Shown: positions 39,390 through 50,700 of the stretch, piece by piece
Position numbering within the stretch: position 1 is the first letter of the stretch
How the letters are laid out: each line of letters begins with the position of its first letter
From: Euleptes europaea
Lineage: Eukaryota > Chordata > Lepidosauria > Squamata > Sphaerodactylidae
Length of the DNA: 64,000 nucleotides
NCBI RefSeq assembly: GCF_029931775.1
Contig: NC_079321.1
Coordinates: 12,978,501 to 13,042,500 of the forward strand
Direction: 5' to 3'
Notes under the pieces: generated by a model
The model's database searches: none
What the model was told of the DNA's origin: nothing
What the model saw: the letters and a program-made list of their open reading frames with translations, nothing else
Position numbers and translations under genes: made by a program

Positions 39390-40180
39390 TAACAATAAGG
39401 GTTGGGAGCTGCTGCAGCGCCAACTTCTTTCTGCTCTGCTGGGGGTCACCTGAAAAGCTCCGTGCCGTGAGCCCCACGTCACCGTCAACTCTGCCAGAAG
39501 TGGAGTTAAGATTGGCAAGGGAAGGGCCCGGCTGGGAGACTCCTCTGGCATAGCTTGGCGGTGCTGATATTACCATGGTGGCAGAGCAGGAAGAAGCAGC
39601 CCTGCAGCATTTCCTGTGCCTCTCAGGTAACATGAGAATCTGGGCTATATATCCTAGGGCGGGGTACTGAGACTCAAGGCAGATTACACAAGATATGTTA
39701 AACAATGCAGAAAAGGGCCGGAAACTTGAGTTCAAAATCCCTGTTTTTCCAAGAGGCTTGCTTGGCGACCTTGAGCCAATGTGGCTGGCTGTGGATATTC
39801 AAAGGAAACAAAATTCAGGTGGTCTAACTCAGCAGGCTAAAGAAAATGCACACTGCATAAGGCTGTGGTGGGCAGGAGGAGCCGTTGCTTCACCCCCTTT
39901 CTGTTATTGGTCCCCCACAGACACACAAGAAAGGGTCCCACACACTGGCCAGCGTCTGGCCTGACTTGGGATTTTTATTTTATGCTTTTGCTTTGGGTAA
40001 ACACATCTGCACATACGTCAGCGGAGAAGAGGATGCCTCTCTCCTCAGAGAGATTTGCCTCCCTCCCTCTAAAGCCAGCCGGTGAAGACTTTTTTTTGTC
40101 CTGTTTGGTATTCTCCCAATAACCATTACTGACCTCCCTCTTTGGTTTTTGGTGTTAGCTCTGTTTATATGTAATTATTA
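39390..40180. other. Unassigned intergenic stretch
   Basis: No exon-like or family-like sequence recognised between ITM2B and MED4 here. Confidence 0.5.
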
Positions 40181-40182
40181 CT

Positions 40183-40385
40183 GTTTTGCCACCAAGTCGC
40201 AGCTGATTTATGGCTACCCCATAGGGTTTTCAAGGCAAGAGGCATTCAGGAGTGGTTTGCCGTTGCCTGCCTCTGTGTCATGACCCTGGACTTCCTTGGT
40301 GGTCTCCCATCCAAAAACTAAGCAGGGCCGACCCTGCTTAGCTTCGAAGATCTGATGAGATTGGGCTATCCTGGTCAGTGCAGAA
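40183..40385 (-). mobile_element. 5S rRNA-derived SINE
   Basis: The minus strand shows CCAATCTCATCAGATCTTCG, AAGCTAAGCAGGGTCGGCCC and TTTGGATGGGAGACC: all three 5S promoter parts. It forms an inverted pair with the copy at 40542. Confidence 0.85.
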
Positions 40386-40541
40386 TTAATGTGTGTGTGT
40401 ATATATAATTTAAAAAATGTTTTAATGTTCAAATGTGGTTGGTGTTCACTGCTGTGGGGGTATTATTTGGAGTGGAAAGGCAGCACATAAATGTTTTAAA
40501 TGAATAAAGATTTAATGGAGTGCTAGAAGTACCTTTTGCCC

Positions 40542-40752
40542 TGACCTGGATGGCCCAGGCTAGCCTGATCTCGTCAGATCTCAGAAGCTAAGCAGGGTCA
40601 GCCTTGGTTAGTATTTGGATGGGAGACCACCAAGGACGACCAGGGTTGCTGTGCAGAGGAAGGCACTGGCAAACCACCTCTGTTAGTCTCTTGCCATGAA
40701 AACCCCATAAGGGGTCGCCATCAGTTGGCTGCGACTTGACGGCACTTTACAC
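40542..40752 (+). mobile_element. 5S rRNA-derived SINE, full length
   Basis: GGCTAGCCTGATCTCGTCAG, ATCTCAGAAGCTAAGCAGGG, TTTGGATGGGAGACC, then the tail GCGACTTGACGGCACTTTAC. It is the best + strand copy in the window. Its 5S region matches vertebrate 5S rRNA apart from scattered changes. Confidence 0.9.
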
Positions 40753-40777
40753 ACAGAGAAGTACCTTTTATCTAGAA

Positions 40778-41064
40778 CAGTGGTTCCCAACCTTTTTTTG
40801 ACCAGGGACCATTAGGACTTTTTTGTTCGGTGCAGGGACCCCAAGGTTCAAAATAAAAATTCCGAGAATTTGAAAATAAACTTTAATCATAACTGTTAGT
40901 TAAACATTAAACTTAGAATAATGTTTGAATATATATATTTTTATAATAGAGAACTTTTAATTGAAGATATAAATTTATTACGGGTTTATAACTTTGTTTT
41001 GCGGACCTTAATTTAGTTCTCGCGGACCCCTGGGGGCCCGTGGACCCCCGGTTGGGAAGCAGTG
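40778..41064 (+). mobile_element. Non-autonomous hAT (287 bp)
   Basis: Left CAGTGGTTCCCAACC and right GGTTGGGAAGCAGTG form inverted ends. The 8-bp duplication ATCTAGAA at 40770-40777 and 41065-41072 fits the hAT target NTCTAGAN. A sister copy is at 42039. Confidence 0.9.
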
Positions 41065-41079
41065 ATCTAGAACGAATTC

Positions 41080-41325
41080 AACTTGTAATTAAGTAGCTCG
41101 ATTGCATGACTTTTCCTAGAATTTGAAGTATGGTTTTTGCGTGTGTGTTTCCCCCCTAATCTAGCCTTGGTGGCCAGTGACACATCCTTACACTTGAGGA
41201 TTTTTTCTAGCTCCTTCATGGCTGCCCTTCCCAGTCTCAACCTCCTTCTGATTTCTTGGCTGCAGTCTCCCTTTTGGTTGATGGTGGAGCCCAAGGAATA
41301 CAAGCGCGGTAACCTGGTATCCACA
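41080..41325 (-). mobile_element. LINE reverse-transcriptase C-terminal fragment
   Basis: The minus frame contains GDCSQEIRRRLRLGRAAMKE and LEKILKCKDVSLATKARL, typical of the end of a LINE reverse transcriptase of the type found with xxRDITLATKVRL. It ends about 190 bp before the MED4 start. Confidence 0.7.
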
Positions 41326-41720
41326 GAGCGCTCCTCGTCCCCGCCGCCTTCGCCGGGCTGCTAAGGTCTCCCGGAGAGATCTTACCCTGCAGCTGACTCC
41401 ACCGAGCGCCAGAGGGCGCTGCCGCTCCCCGTGGCTTCCTCTCCTATCTCCAGCGCCCTCTCTATGTCCTCCGGAAGAGCCTCCTCGCGGGCTGAGAGAG
41501 GAGTGGGAGTAATGGCGGCAACAGCAGCGGCGCCGGTAACAATAGCCTCCGGAGGCGGCGGGGAGCGGAGCAGTACCCGCGACCGCCTTTTGGCCGCGTT
41601 GGATGACCTGGAGCTTCTCGCTCGGTGGGTTCCCTCCGACGGGCGGGACGACTCCCTTCGGAGTCGGCCAGGGACCATTTGGCGACGCTCAGGGGGTCCC
41701 TGCGATGGGGGTCGCTGCAC
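41325..41720 (+). promoter_or_regulatory. MED4: MED4 CpG island / promoter region
   Basis: CpG-rich sequence spans the 5' flank, exon 1 and start of intron 1. GCGCCAGAGGGCGCTGC (41406-41422) fits the CTCF core consensus CCASYAGRKGGCRS well. No TATA box seen. The start of transcription is not determined. Confidence 0.65.
41512..41624 (+). CDS. MED4: MED4 exon 1 (coding part)
   Basis: [20 protein letters not shown]...[12 protein letters not shown] plus CG of a split Arg; donor GTGGGT. The N-terminus is Ala/Gly-rich and diverged. The helix [17 protein letters not shown] matches human TRERLLSALEDLEVLSR. Confidence 0.93.
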
Positions 41721-44700
41721 TTTCTGCGCATGCTCAGCGCTGGCGCTTTGGCTTTCAGCTGCCTTCTGCCCTCGCATGGACGCACATGCAGCTGCCTTCT
41801 ACTGGATCAGACCCTGGGTCCATCAAAGCCAGTCTTGTCTACTCAGACCGGCAGCGGCTCTCCAGGGTCTCAGGCAGAGGGTCTTTCACATCACCCACCT
41901 GCCAAGTCCCTTTAGCTGGGGGTTGAACCTGGGACCTTCTGCATGCCAAGCAGAGGCTCTAGCACTGAGCCACGGCCCCTCTCCATGGCTCTCAGGCAGG
42001 GGTCTTTCACATCACCTACCTGCCTAGTCCCTTTAACTCAGTGGTTCCCAACCTTTTTTTGACCAGGGACCACTAGGACTTTTTTGTTCGGTGCAGGGAC
42101 CCCAAGGTTCAAAATAAAAATTCAGAGAATTTGAAAATAAACTTTAATCATAATTGTTAGTTAAACATTAAACTTAGAATAATATTTGAATATATATTTT
42201 TATAATAGAGAACTTTTAATTGAAGATATTAATTTATTACGGGGTTATAACTTTGTTTCGCGGAACTTAATTTAGTTCTTGCGGACCCCTGGGGGTCCAT
42301 GGACCCCCGGTTGGGAACCAGTGCTTTAACTGGAGATGCTGGGGGTTGAACCTGGGACCTTCTGCATGCTAAGCAGATGCTGTACCACTGAGCCATAGCC
42401 CTTTGCGCAGCACTTCGAGTTGCACATGGGCAAAAGCAACCGGTTTATGCCTCTTGCAGGGTTGCCAACTCTGAGTTTTTTACCCCACTGAGACCCCTCC
42501 CTTCCCCCAAATCCCCGACCCCTAATCTCCAGGAATTCCCGTGGAGATTAGGGGGCTGGGGTTTGGGGAAAGGCAGGGATCTCAGTGGGGTATAATGCCA
42601 TAGGGGGCATTTGTTCCCCCAGAGAATCTGATCTTTGTGGTCTGTGGAGGCCATTTGTAATTCTTTGAGCACTCCACATGGAGGTTGGCAAGCCTTTGTG
42701 GGTCTCACTTTAGGAGGGCTGTCAAGCGAGCAAAGAAAAAACCCCATGCAACCTAATACAAAACCTGTAGTGGGGGAGGGTGCGTAGTTGGGAAAGCACA
42801 CGAGTGCGGTCCCAATATTCAAGGCATGCAAAAGTAGTGCTGTGAAAAGATGTAAAAAGTGACTGGTAATAGCCCTGTGAAACATATAGTGAGTAGTATG
42901 GGCTCTTCTCGAACCCTAGACCCTTTCTTCTTCCCTTCTCAATAGGGTTGCCTGCAACACAGGGAAAGATGTGTCCTGTCAATTTAATAGTGGTTTAATG
43001 AGTGGGCCTGGGCAGTTGGAGCTTTTCAGAGCATGAAGGTAAACAACATCATAGAATCATGGAATTGGAAGGGACCACCAGGGTCATCTAGTCCAACTTC
43101 CCTGCACAATGCAGGGAATTCACAAGTACTCCCCTACACCCCCAGTGACCCCTACTCCATGCCCAGAAGATGCCCAAGATGCCCTCCCTCTCATCATCTG
43201 CTTTAGGTCATAGAATCAGCATGGCCATCTAACCTCTTCTTAAAAACCTCCAGGGAAGGAGAGCTTACCACCTCCCGACGAAGCCTGTTCCACTGAGGAA
43301 CCGCTCTGTTAGAAAATTCTTCCTAATGTCTAGACGGAAACTCTTTTGATTTAATTTCAACCCGTTGGATCTGGTCCGACCTTCTGCAACAACAGAAAAC
43401 AACTCGGCACCCTCCTCTATGTGACAGCCCTTCAAGTACTTGAAGATGGTTATCATATCCCCTCTCAGTCATCTCCTCTTCAGGCTAAACATCAGTGGCT
43501 GCATTATGCAGAGGCAAACCCACGTTTGCCACAAAGCCTCCATTCCTAGCTCATCCTGTTCCTCCTCCCAGCCTCCTGACCTACCTGCAAGAAATCCGTG
43601 ATCTGCTTTTGGGGCGCGATCTGCAGGTTGAGATGCACTCCACTAGGGGGCACCATTTAGCCATCCCTGAACTAAACCAAATTCCTACCCTAGTTGAATT
43701 TGTTTACATTTATTTGTTTGTTTGTTTGTTTATTTCGTCATTCTTATAGCCCGCTGGATGATCTTAACATTGTCTGGGGAACATACCGGGAGAGGCGGTC
43801 CCATAGATATGAAGTTCCCAGACCATGTAAGGCTTTGAAGGACATAACCAACACCTTAAATCTGATCCAATATTCCAGCTGGAGCCAGTGCAGATGGTAG
43901 AGCACTGGCTTAATATGCGCTCACAGCGGGGTCCCCATAAGGAACCTCACCGCAGAATTCTGCACCTGCTGGAGTTTCCGGATCAGTTTCAGGGGCAGCC
44001 CTATATAGAGCGAGTTGCAATAATCTAATCTGGAGGTGACCGTTGCATGGGTCACCGTGGCTAAGTCGGGTAAGGCACCGACTGCCAGGCCTGGCGGAGA
44101 TTATAAAAAAGCCCCTTTGAATGTGAGGAGTTAGTAATTGTTTTAAAACCAAAGAGAAATGATGAAATAATTGAACTTGAAAGAGCTTACAGTATTTTTT
44201 TAAAAAAACAACAACTTGGAAATCTGGTAAAATGTATTATGTAGTCAAGAGAGCCAGCATGGTGTAGTGGTTAAGAGCGGTGGACTCTAATCTAGAGAAC
44301 CGGGTTTGATTCCCCACTCCCCCACATGAAGCCTGCTGGGTGACCTTGGGCCAGTCACAGTTCTCTCAGGACTCTCTCAGCCCACGCGGAGGCAGGCAAT
44401 GGCAAATCACCTCTGAACATCTCTTGCCTTGAAAACCCTACGGGGTCACCGTAAGTCAGCTGTGACTTGATGGCACTTCCCACCACTACCGTCAAGGTAC
44501 CCATTTACCATCTTAATTCAGTACTCTTGCACTGTCTCTGGAAATTGAACAATGGTTTTTTTTGTCAAACCTTGTGAGCAATACAAGGGTATTCGGCATC
44601 AGGAATGTGCAGCTTACCCTTTATCAAGGGTATTGTTAGGCAGGATTCTACTGAATTGGCGCTTCTGTTTATTTTGGAGAACTCACCCCGTTTCCTGTTA

Positions 44701-47700
44701 CCATACTTTGCTTCAGGGAGCTGATTGAAATGCTGGCAATTTCAAGGAACCAGAAGCTTGCACAATCCGGCGAAGAGGCCCAGGTAAGCAACATGTTTAA
44801 AAATCTGAAAGGATATATAATATCTGTTCAGTCTCTTGTCCCTTACTAGGCATGTGGACCAGATCTTAAAGGAACAAGAGCTGATGTCCCCATACAGCTT
44901 TCAATAAGATTTCAGACCATGCCAACAGCCGTGTTAGCCGGATGCTATGCTCAAATCCCGATGGCCTCTCGCTTATTTATTTGCGGATCCTCAGAACTCG
45001 AGGACCTCCCCCGTTACGTGTCGTATTGTTCCTTGTACCATGAACCCAGATCTGAATTTCTTGCCTCATTTTTGTCTAAGATTAGCTGTTTTAGTGATCA
45101 GGAGAAGCTTTCTTTTCTCCTGTCCGACTCTGACTCTGCTGTTACTTACAATATGCCTCTTTTTGCCCTGGCAGCCAGGAAAATTTAAGTCAGCATTGCG
45201 GTTAAACTGGACAATATTTGTATTTGATTTAAATTTATTTTTGTACTTGATTTTAACTTTTTTTCTTGTTGAATCCGATTTGATTTTTGTCTACTTGATT
45301 GTAATGGCCTTTGGCTATACACGATAAATCTGTACCTGTACCATACAGCTTCCAATTTCTGCTAATTAGCTAAAATGGCATCATTTGTTGTGGGACAGAT
45401 CCTGGACCTGCTGATTCGGAGAGATAAAGAGTTCCAGGAATTAATGAAGCTGGCCCTGGAGCAAGGGAAGATCCACCAGGAGATGCAGCTGTTGGAAAAA
45501 GTGGTGGAGAAGAGGGACAACGATATCCAGCAGCTTCAAAAACAACTGAAAGAAGCGGAGCACATATTGGTGAGCCCGTCAGTTAAATGGCTGACATCTC
45601 AGGGTGCTTGCAGACATTCAAGCTTACGGAGTCAGCCACGCAAAAGTGATAAAACTGTCACCTGAGAGAAAGACAGGCTTATGAATGCTTTAAATAGATA
45701 AACAAATTAACATTTAGTTAGCCTCCCGTAGTGGTTCCCATGTATCCATTACAGTTGCATATTCCACAATTTGGCCCTGTAAATGTCTTTGAATCTCATG
45801 AGATATCTTGAACACATGAAGCTGCCTTATACTGAATCAGACCCTTGGTCCATTAAAGTCAGTATTGTCAACTCAGACCAGAAGGGGCTCTCCATGGTCT
45901 CAAGCTGAGGTCTTTCACATCACCTACTTGCCTAGTCCCTTTAACTGGAGATGCCCGGGATTGAACCTGGGACCTTCTGCATGCCAAGCTGATGCTCTAC
46001 AAACTGAGCCACAGCCCCTCCCCTGCTCCTTTTCCCATCTCCCTTTCTGAATCTTTGTTACTTTTTAGCCCCAGGGTCTCTCATTTATTTATTTAGTTAG
46101 GTATTTTCTTCATCTGTACCCCACTTTTCTCTCTGATGGGGACCCAAAGTGACTTATATCATTCTGCTCTTCTACATTTTATCCTCACAGCAACCTTGTG
46201 ACGTAGGCTAGCCTAAGTGTGTGTGATTGGCCTAAGGGCGCCCAGCAAACTTCCATGGCAGAGTGGAGATGCAAACCTGGGTCTCCCAGGTTGTAGTCTA
46301 ACATTGACCACTACACCACAGGGCTCATGTCTCCTCCCTACACCAAGGGTTGGCTATGATGACACCTGGGAACTTCCTTGTGCTAAACTCCTCTGAGTTT
46401 GCAAATAGATTTTTAGAGTCTAATTAATAAGCCTCTGTTGACCAGTTCGCTCACCAGCAATGTTATTTTATAACTAGGCCACAGCTGTTTATCAAGCAAA
46501 AGAAAAACTGAAATCAATAGAAAAGGCAAGGAAGGGTGAGTATTTTTGTTTTCATGAAATTTTAAAGCCATGGCCCAGTTTCTCATGTGATCAGCATGCC
46601 TCCTGGGTCGAAGCCTTGCTCTGTAAATTAGCTAAGTGATAAGAGAACTAATATTCAGATGACCACCCATGAGAAGGGGGGCTTATTTTGTGGTATGTTT
46701 GTGTCCTTGTGGCTATTGCTTAAACTGTCACTTGACTCGACCATGAAGGAGCTGGTGCGTGTGCAACGTCTTTCAGATTGTAGCCTAAATCCTAGAGACT
46801 GTTTTCCCGCTAACTGCTCTTGCCCTGCTGGATTAGACCAGTGATCCATCTAGTCCAGCATCCCAGCTCACGCAGGTGCCAACGAAGAGGGAACAGAGGC
46901 CAAGGCCTTCCCCTGATGCTGTCTGCTAGCATTTGCACTGGTATTCAGAAGTTTGCTGTCTCTGGATGTGGAGGTTCCCTTTGATCACGACAGCTGGTAG
47001 CCATTGATGGAGCTCTGTGCCTCTTTTTTAAAGCCATTTATGCTCACGCCCATCACGACATCCACTGGCACTGAATTCCACAATTTAATTGTTCGTTCAA
47101 TAAAGAAGCACTTCCTTTGTGTGCCCTTAATCTGTTGCCCATCAGCTTCATTAGGTGCCCCCAAGGTCTAATGTTATGCAAGAGGGAGAAAAAGTTCTCT
47201 ATCTGCTTTCTCTACTACATGCGTACTTTTTATAAACTCCATGCATACTTTTTACAAACCCGTCATCTTTTCCCCCCGAAAACTGAAAAGCCCTAGATGC
47301 TTTAAACCTTTTCTCATAGGAAGAAGAAAAGTTGGTTTTTATATGCCGACTTTCTTTACCACTTAAGGCAAAATCAAACCGGCTTACAGTCACCTTCCCC
47401 TCCCCACAACAGACACCCTGTGAGGTAGGTGGGGCTGAGAGAACCCTAAGAGAGCTGTGACTAGCCCAAGGTCACCCAGCTGGCTTCATGTGTAGGAGTG
47501 GGAAAATAAATCCAGTTCACCAGATTAGCTTCCACAACTCATGTGGAGGAGTGGGGAATCAAACTCAGTCCTCCAGATCAGACTCCACTGCTCCAAACCA
47601 CCGCTCTTAACTACACCATGCTGGCTCCCAGGAAAGGTGCTCCAACCCATTAAGCATCTTGGTTGCTTTCTTTGCACTTTCTCCAGCTCTGGTAGAGTAC

Positions 47701-50700
47701 TGTGGAGCACTGGTTCATAAACTGTAGTCCATGATGTGCTGCCGGGCTCTTTGTAATAATAGACCAGCATTTTAAAAAAATACCATGAGGGATTTTTCCA
47801 GAACATTAAACTAAAACTCAGCTCCTTTCCTTTGATATACTTGTAGTGAATGCACAGACCTAAGGGGGAGAGAGGCAGCATTGCTAGGGCTATGCATGGC
47901 TTGTGTCAGATGAATTGTATTGCCTCGCGAGTCAGTTACTCTGCATGCACTGATGTGGCCAAAAACATATCTTCAGTACCTCTGCACAGGTGCGCCAAAG
48001 AAAAATAGTTCAGCTTCAAGGGACTGCTTTCACTTGGAAACCTTTCAGGCAGCCTCTTGACGAGGCCATTACATTGCAAAATGTGGTGGTTCACAAAGAC
48101 AAGCTTGCTGGCATGGTGGTCAACAGTATTAGGAAGTTCAAGAATCACTGCACAAAGGGACAACATGAGGGGGAAATCTGGCTTGGGAAAGTAGTGTCAT
48201 AGAATCATAGAGTTGGAAGGGACCACCAGGGTCATCTAGTTCAACCCTCTGCACAATGCAGGAAATTCACAACTGCCTCCCCCACCCACACACACCCTCA
48301 GTGACCACTACTCCATGCCCAGAAGATGGGGAAAATACCTCCAGGATTCCTGGCCAATTTGGTCTGGAGGAAAATTGCTTCCTGACCCCAAAGTGGCGAT
48401 CAGCATTACCCCAGGGCATGTAGGAAAGGGCCACGAGAGCCAAACACTGATGCAACCCTTCCTGCCTTCCCTCTCATGATCTGCCTAAGTTCACAGAATC
48501 AACATTGCTGACAAATAGCCATCCAGCCTCAGCTTAAAAACCTCCGAAGAAGGAGAGCCCACCATCTCCCGAGGAAGCCTGTTCCACTGAGGAACCGCTC
48601 TGTCAGAAAGTTCTTCCTAATGTTTAGCTGAAAACTCTTTTGATTTAATTTCAACCCATTGGTTCTGGTCTGACCTTCTGGGGCGACAGAAAATAACTCC
48701 ACACCATCCTTTCTATATGATAGCCCTTCAAGTACTTCAATATGGTTATCATATCACCTCTCAGTGGTCTCCTCTCCTGGAATGGCATTGCTGTTACATC
48801 TTAGCTCTTACATTACTAATCCCCTGAGAGAGCAGCCTGTGCTAGAGAACTGTGTGTCATAAAGCTGATGCATTATAATCATGTGGTCTTTTTCCACCCC
48901 CAGGTTCGGTTTCCTCTGAAGAAATAATTAAATACGCTCACAGAATTAGTGCCAGTAACGCAGTCTGTGCTCCTCTGACGTGGGTGCCAGGTAAAGAATG
49001 AACGTCGTACATCAGTCTTATTTTCACTGTTGATTGGATACGTAAATGTTTCTTAACTCTTACAGAATGTTTGTCGTATAACTATCTTGAGTGCCATAAG
49101 TGAGACTTTCTCACGTGCCGCTGCAGTGCAGGGTTGCAAACTGTAAGGTTTTGCCACCGCCGCAGTAAGATGCGCTTTGGCAAGACAAGGCTGCGAAGGG
49201 TGTTATTGTTTCGTTTTCCGTCAGCATCTGACTAGCTTCCGCTCCAGCCAAAAATCAGGGAGGCAAACCTGACACCCCTTCCAGTGTGGAGAATCCTCCT
49301 TGTTTCCGGACCTGCCTTAGGCCAGAGAACATGATCTGTTGACCACTCCTGCACTCTCGTCCCGGAGGGAAGCCAGCCTGTCTCCCACCTAAGGCTCTTG
49401 GAGAGCCAGGAAATGGAGAGCCAGGGAGCAGATGTTCAACAGTGCCTTGTCTTATTGACTCCCCCCACCCCCCCGCCCTGGGAACAGTGCTCCTTGGCTT
49501 GCAGCCCAGGAGACAGAGCCATTTCCCAGTCATTCTGGGGCGAGACAGGCTTGACTTCTGGGCAGACACTTCCTCTTGGTAAATACCAGACAGGGTCCTC
49601 TTGAGGAACAAAAAAACAACAGAAGGGATTTCCCTCAGCTCTCAGACCCAGCCTTGCCTGTTTTCTTGTGTCGTTCTCCTATTAGAGTGTTCATGATGCC
49701 GGGGTCTTAAGCCCTTTTCTTCTTCTCTCCCTCTCCTTCAACTGCGGGCAGAACGAGTCAAAATCAGTCAGATAAGAGTAGGGGAGAAAAAAAGCTGGTG
49801 TGTGGGGGTTTAAGGCAGCATTTAAAGGCGGAAATGGAAATAGAAGAATAAGAGGAGTTGGTTTTTATATGCCGACTTTCTCTACCACTTAAGGGAGACT
49901 CAAACCAGCTTACAATCACCTTCCCTTCCCCTCCCCACAACAGACATTCTGTGAGGTAGGTGGGGCTGAGAGAGTGTGACTCGCCCAAGGTCACCCAGCT
50001 GGCTTCATGTGTAGGAGTGGGGAAAACAAATCCAGTCCACCAGATGAGCCTCCGCCACTTCTGTGGAGGAGTGGGGAATCAAACCTGGTTCTCCAGATCA
50101 GACTCCACGGCTCCAAACCACTGCACCACGCTGGCAGAGGACTGTGGCTGCATGTAGAAATAGAAAGTTAGGATGAAATTCTAGATTCCTGATCTGCAAA
50201 TACCTGGTAATTGCATAGATGTATTTTATGCATACTAATTTTTGCTTGACTGTGCTGGTGGGGATGGTACAGAATATGTCCTTCATAACAAGCATGCTTT
50301 GTGTTCTTGTGTGGACAGATGTTAAAAGGAAAAGCCATCAATAGACATATTTAAATTGTGTATGTTTTTTCATATGTGAACATATATTTTTAAGGGGACC
50401 CCCGAAGGCCATACCCAACCGATTTGGAGATGAGAAGTGGTCTCCTAGGTCAGATGAACAACCCATCAGCGAACGGAGTCAACGGACACTTACCAGGGGA
50501 CGCGCTTGCAGCAGGCAGATTACCAGGTAAAAGGAAACAAGAGGAAACACCGGCTTCTTAGTAATAGTTGAAGAGTAGAATGAATGCTGCCCAAACCCTT
50601 TAAAAGCAGTTTGCAGAGGCATTTGTACTAAAAAGGGGCATGTAACTTTTGGTCTACCGCCTAAGGCCCCTACTGAGAGACGGGAGCAATGTTCAGCCAT

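Noticed and set aside
40542-40640. Possible 5S rRNA gene
   Set aside because: Only the first part resembles 5S rRNA, with several changes, and it runs on into a SINE tail; similar copies lie elsewhere in the window.
41431-41511. Earlier in-frame ATG for MED4
   Set aside because: It would add 27 residues not seen in human MED4; MAATAAAPV aligns better with human MAAS. It cannot be fully excluded.
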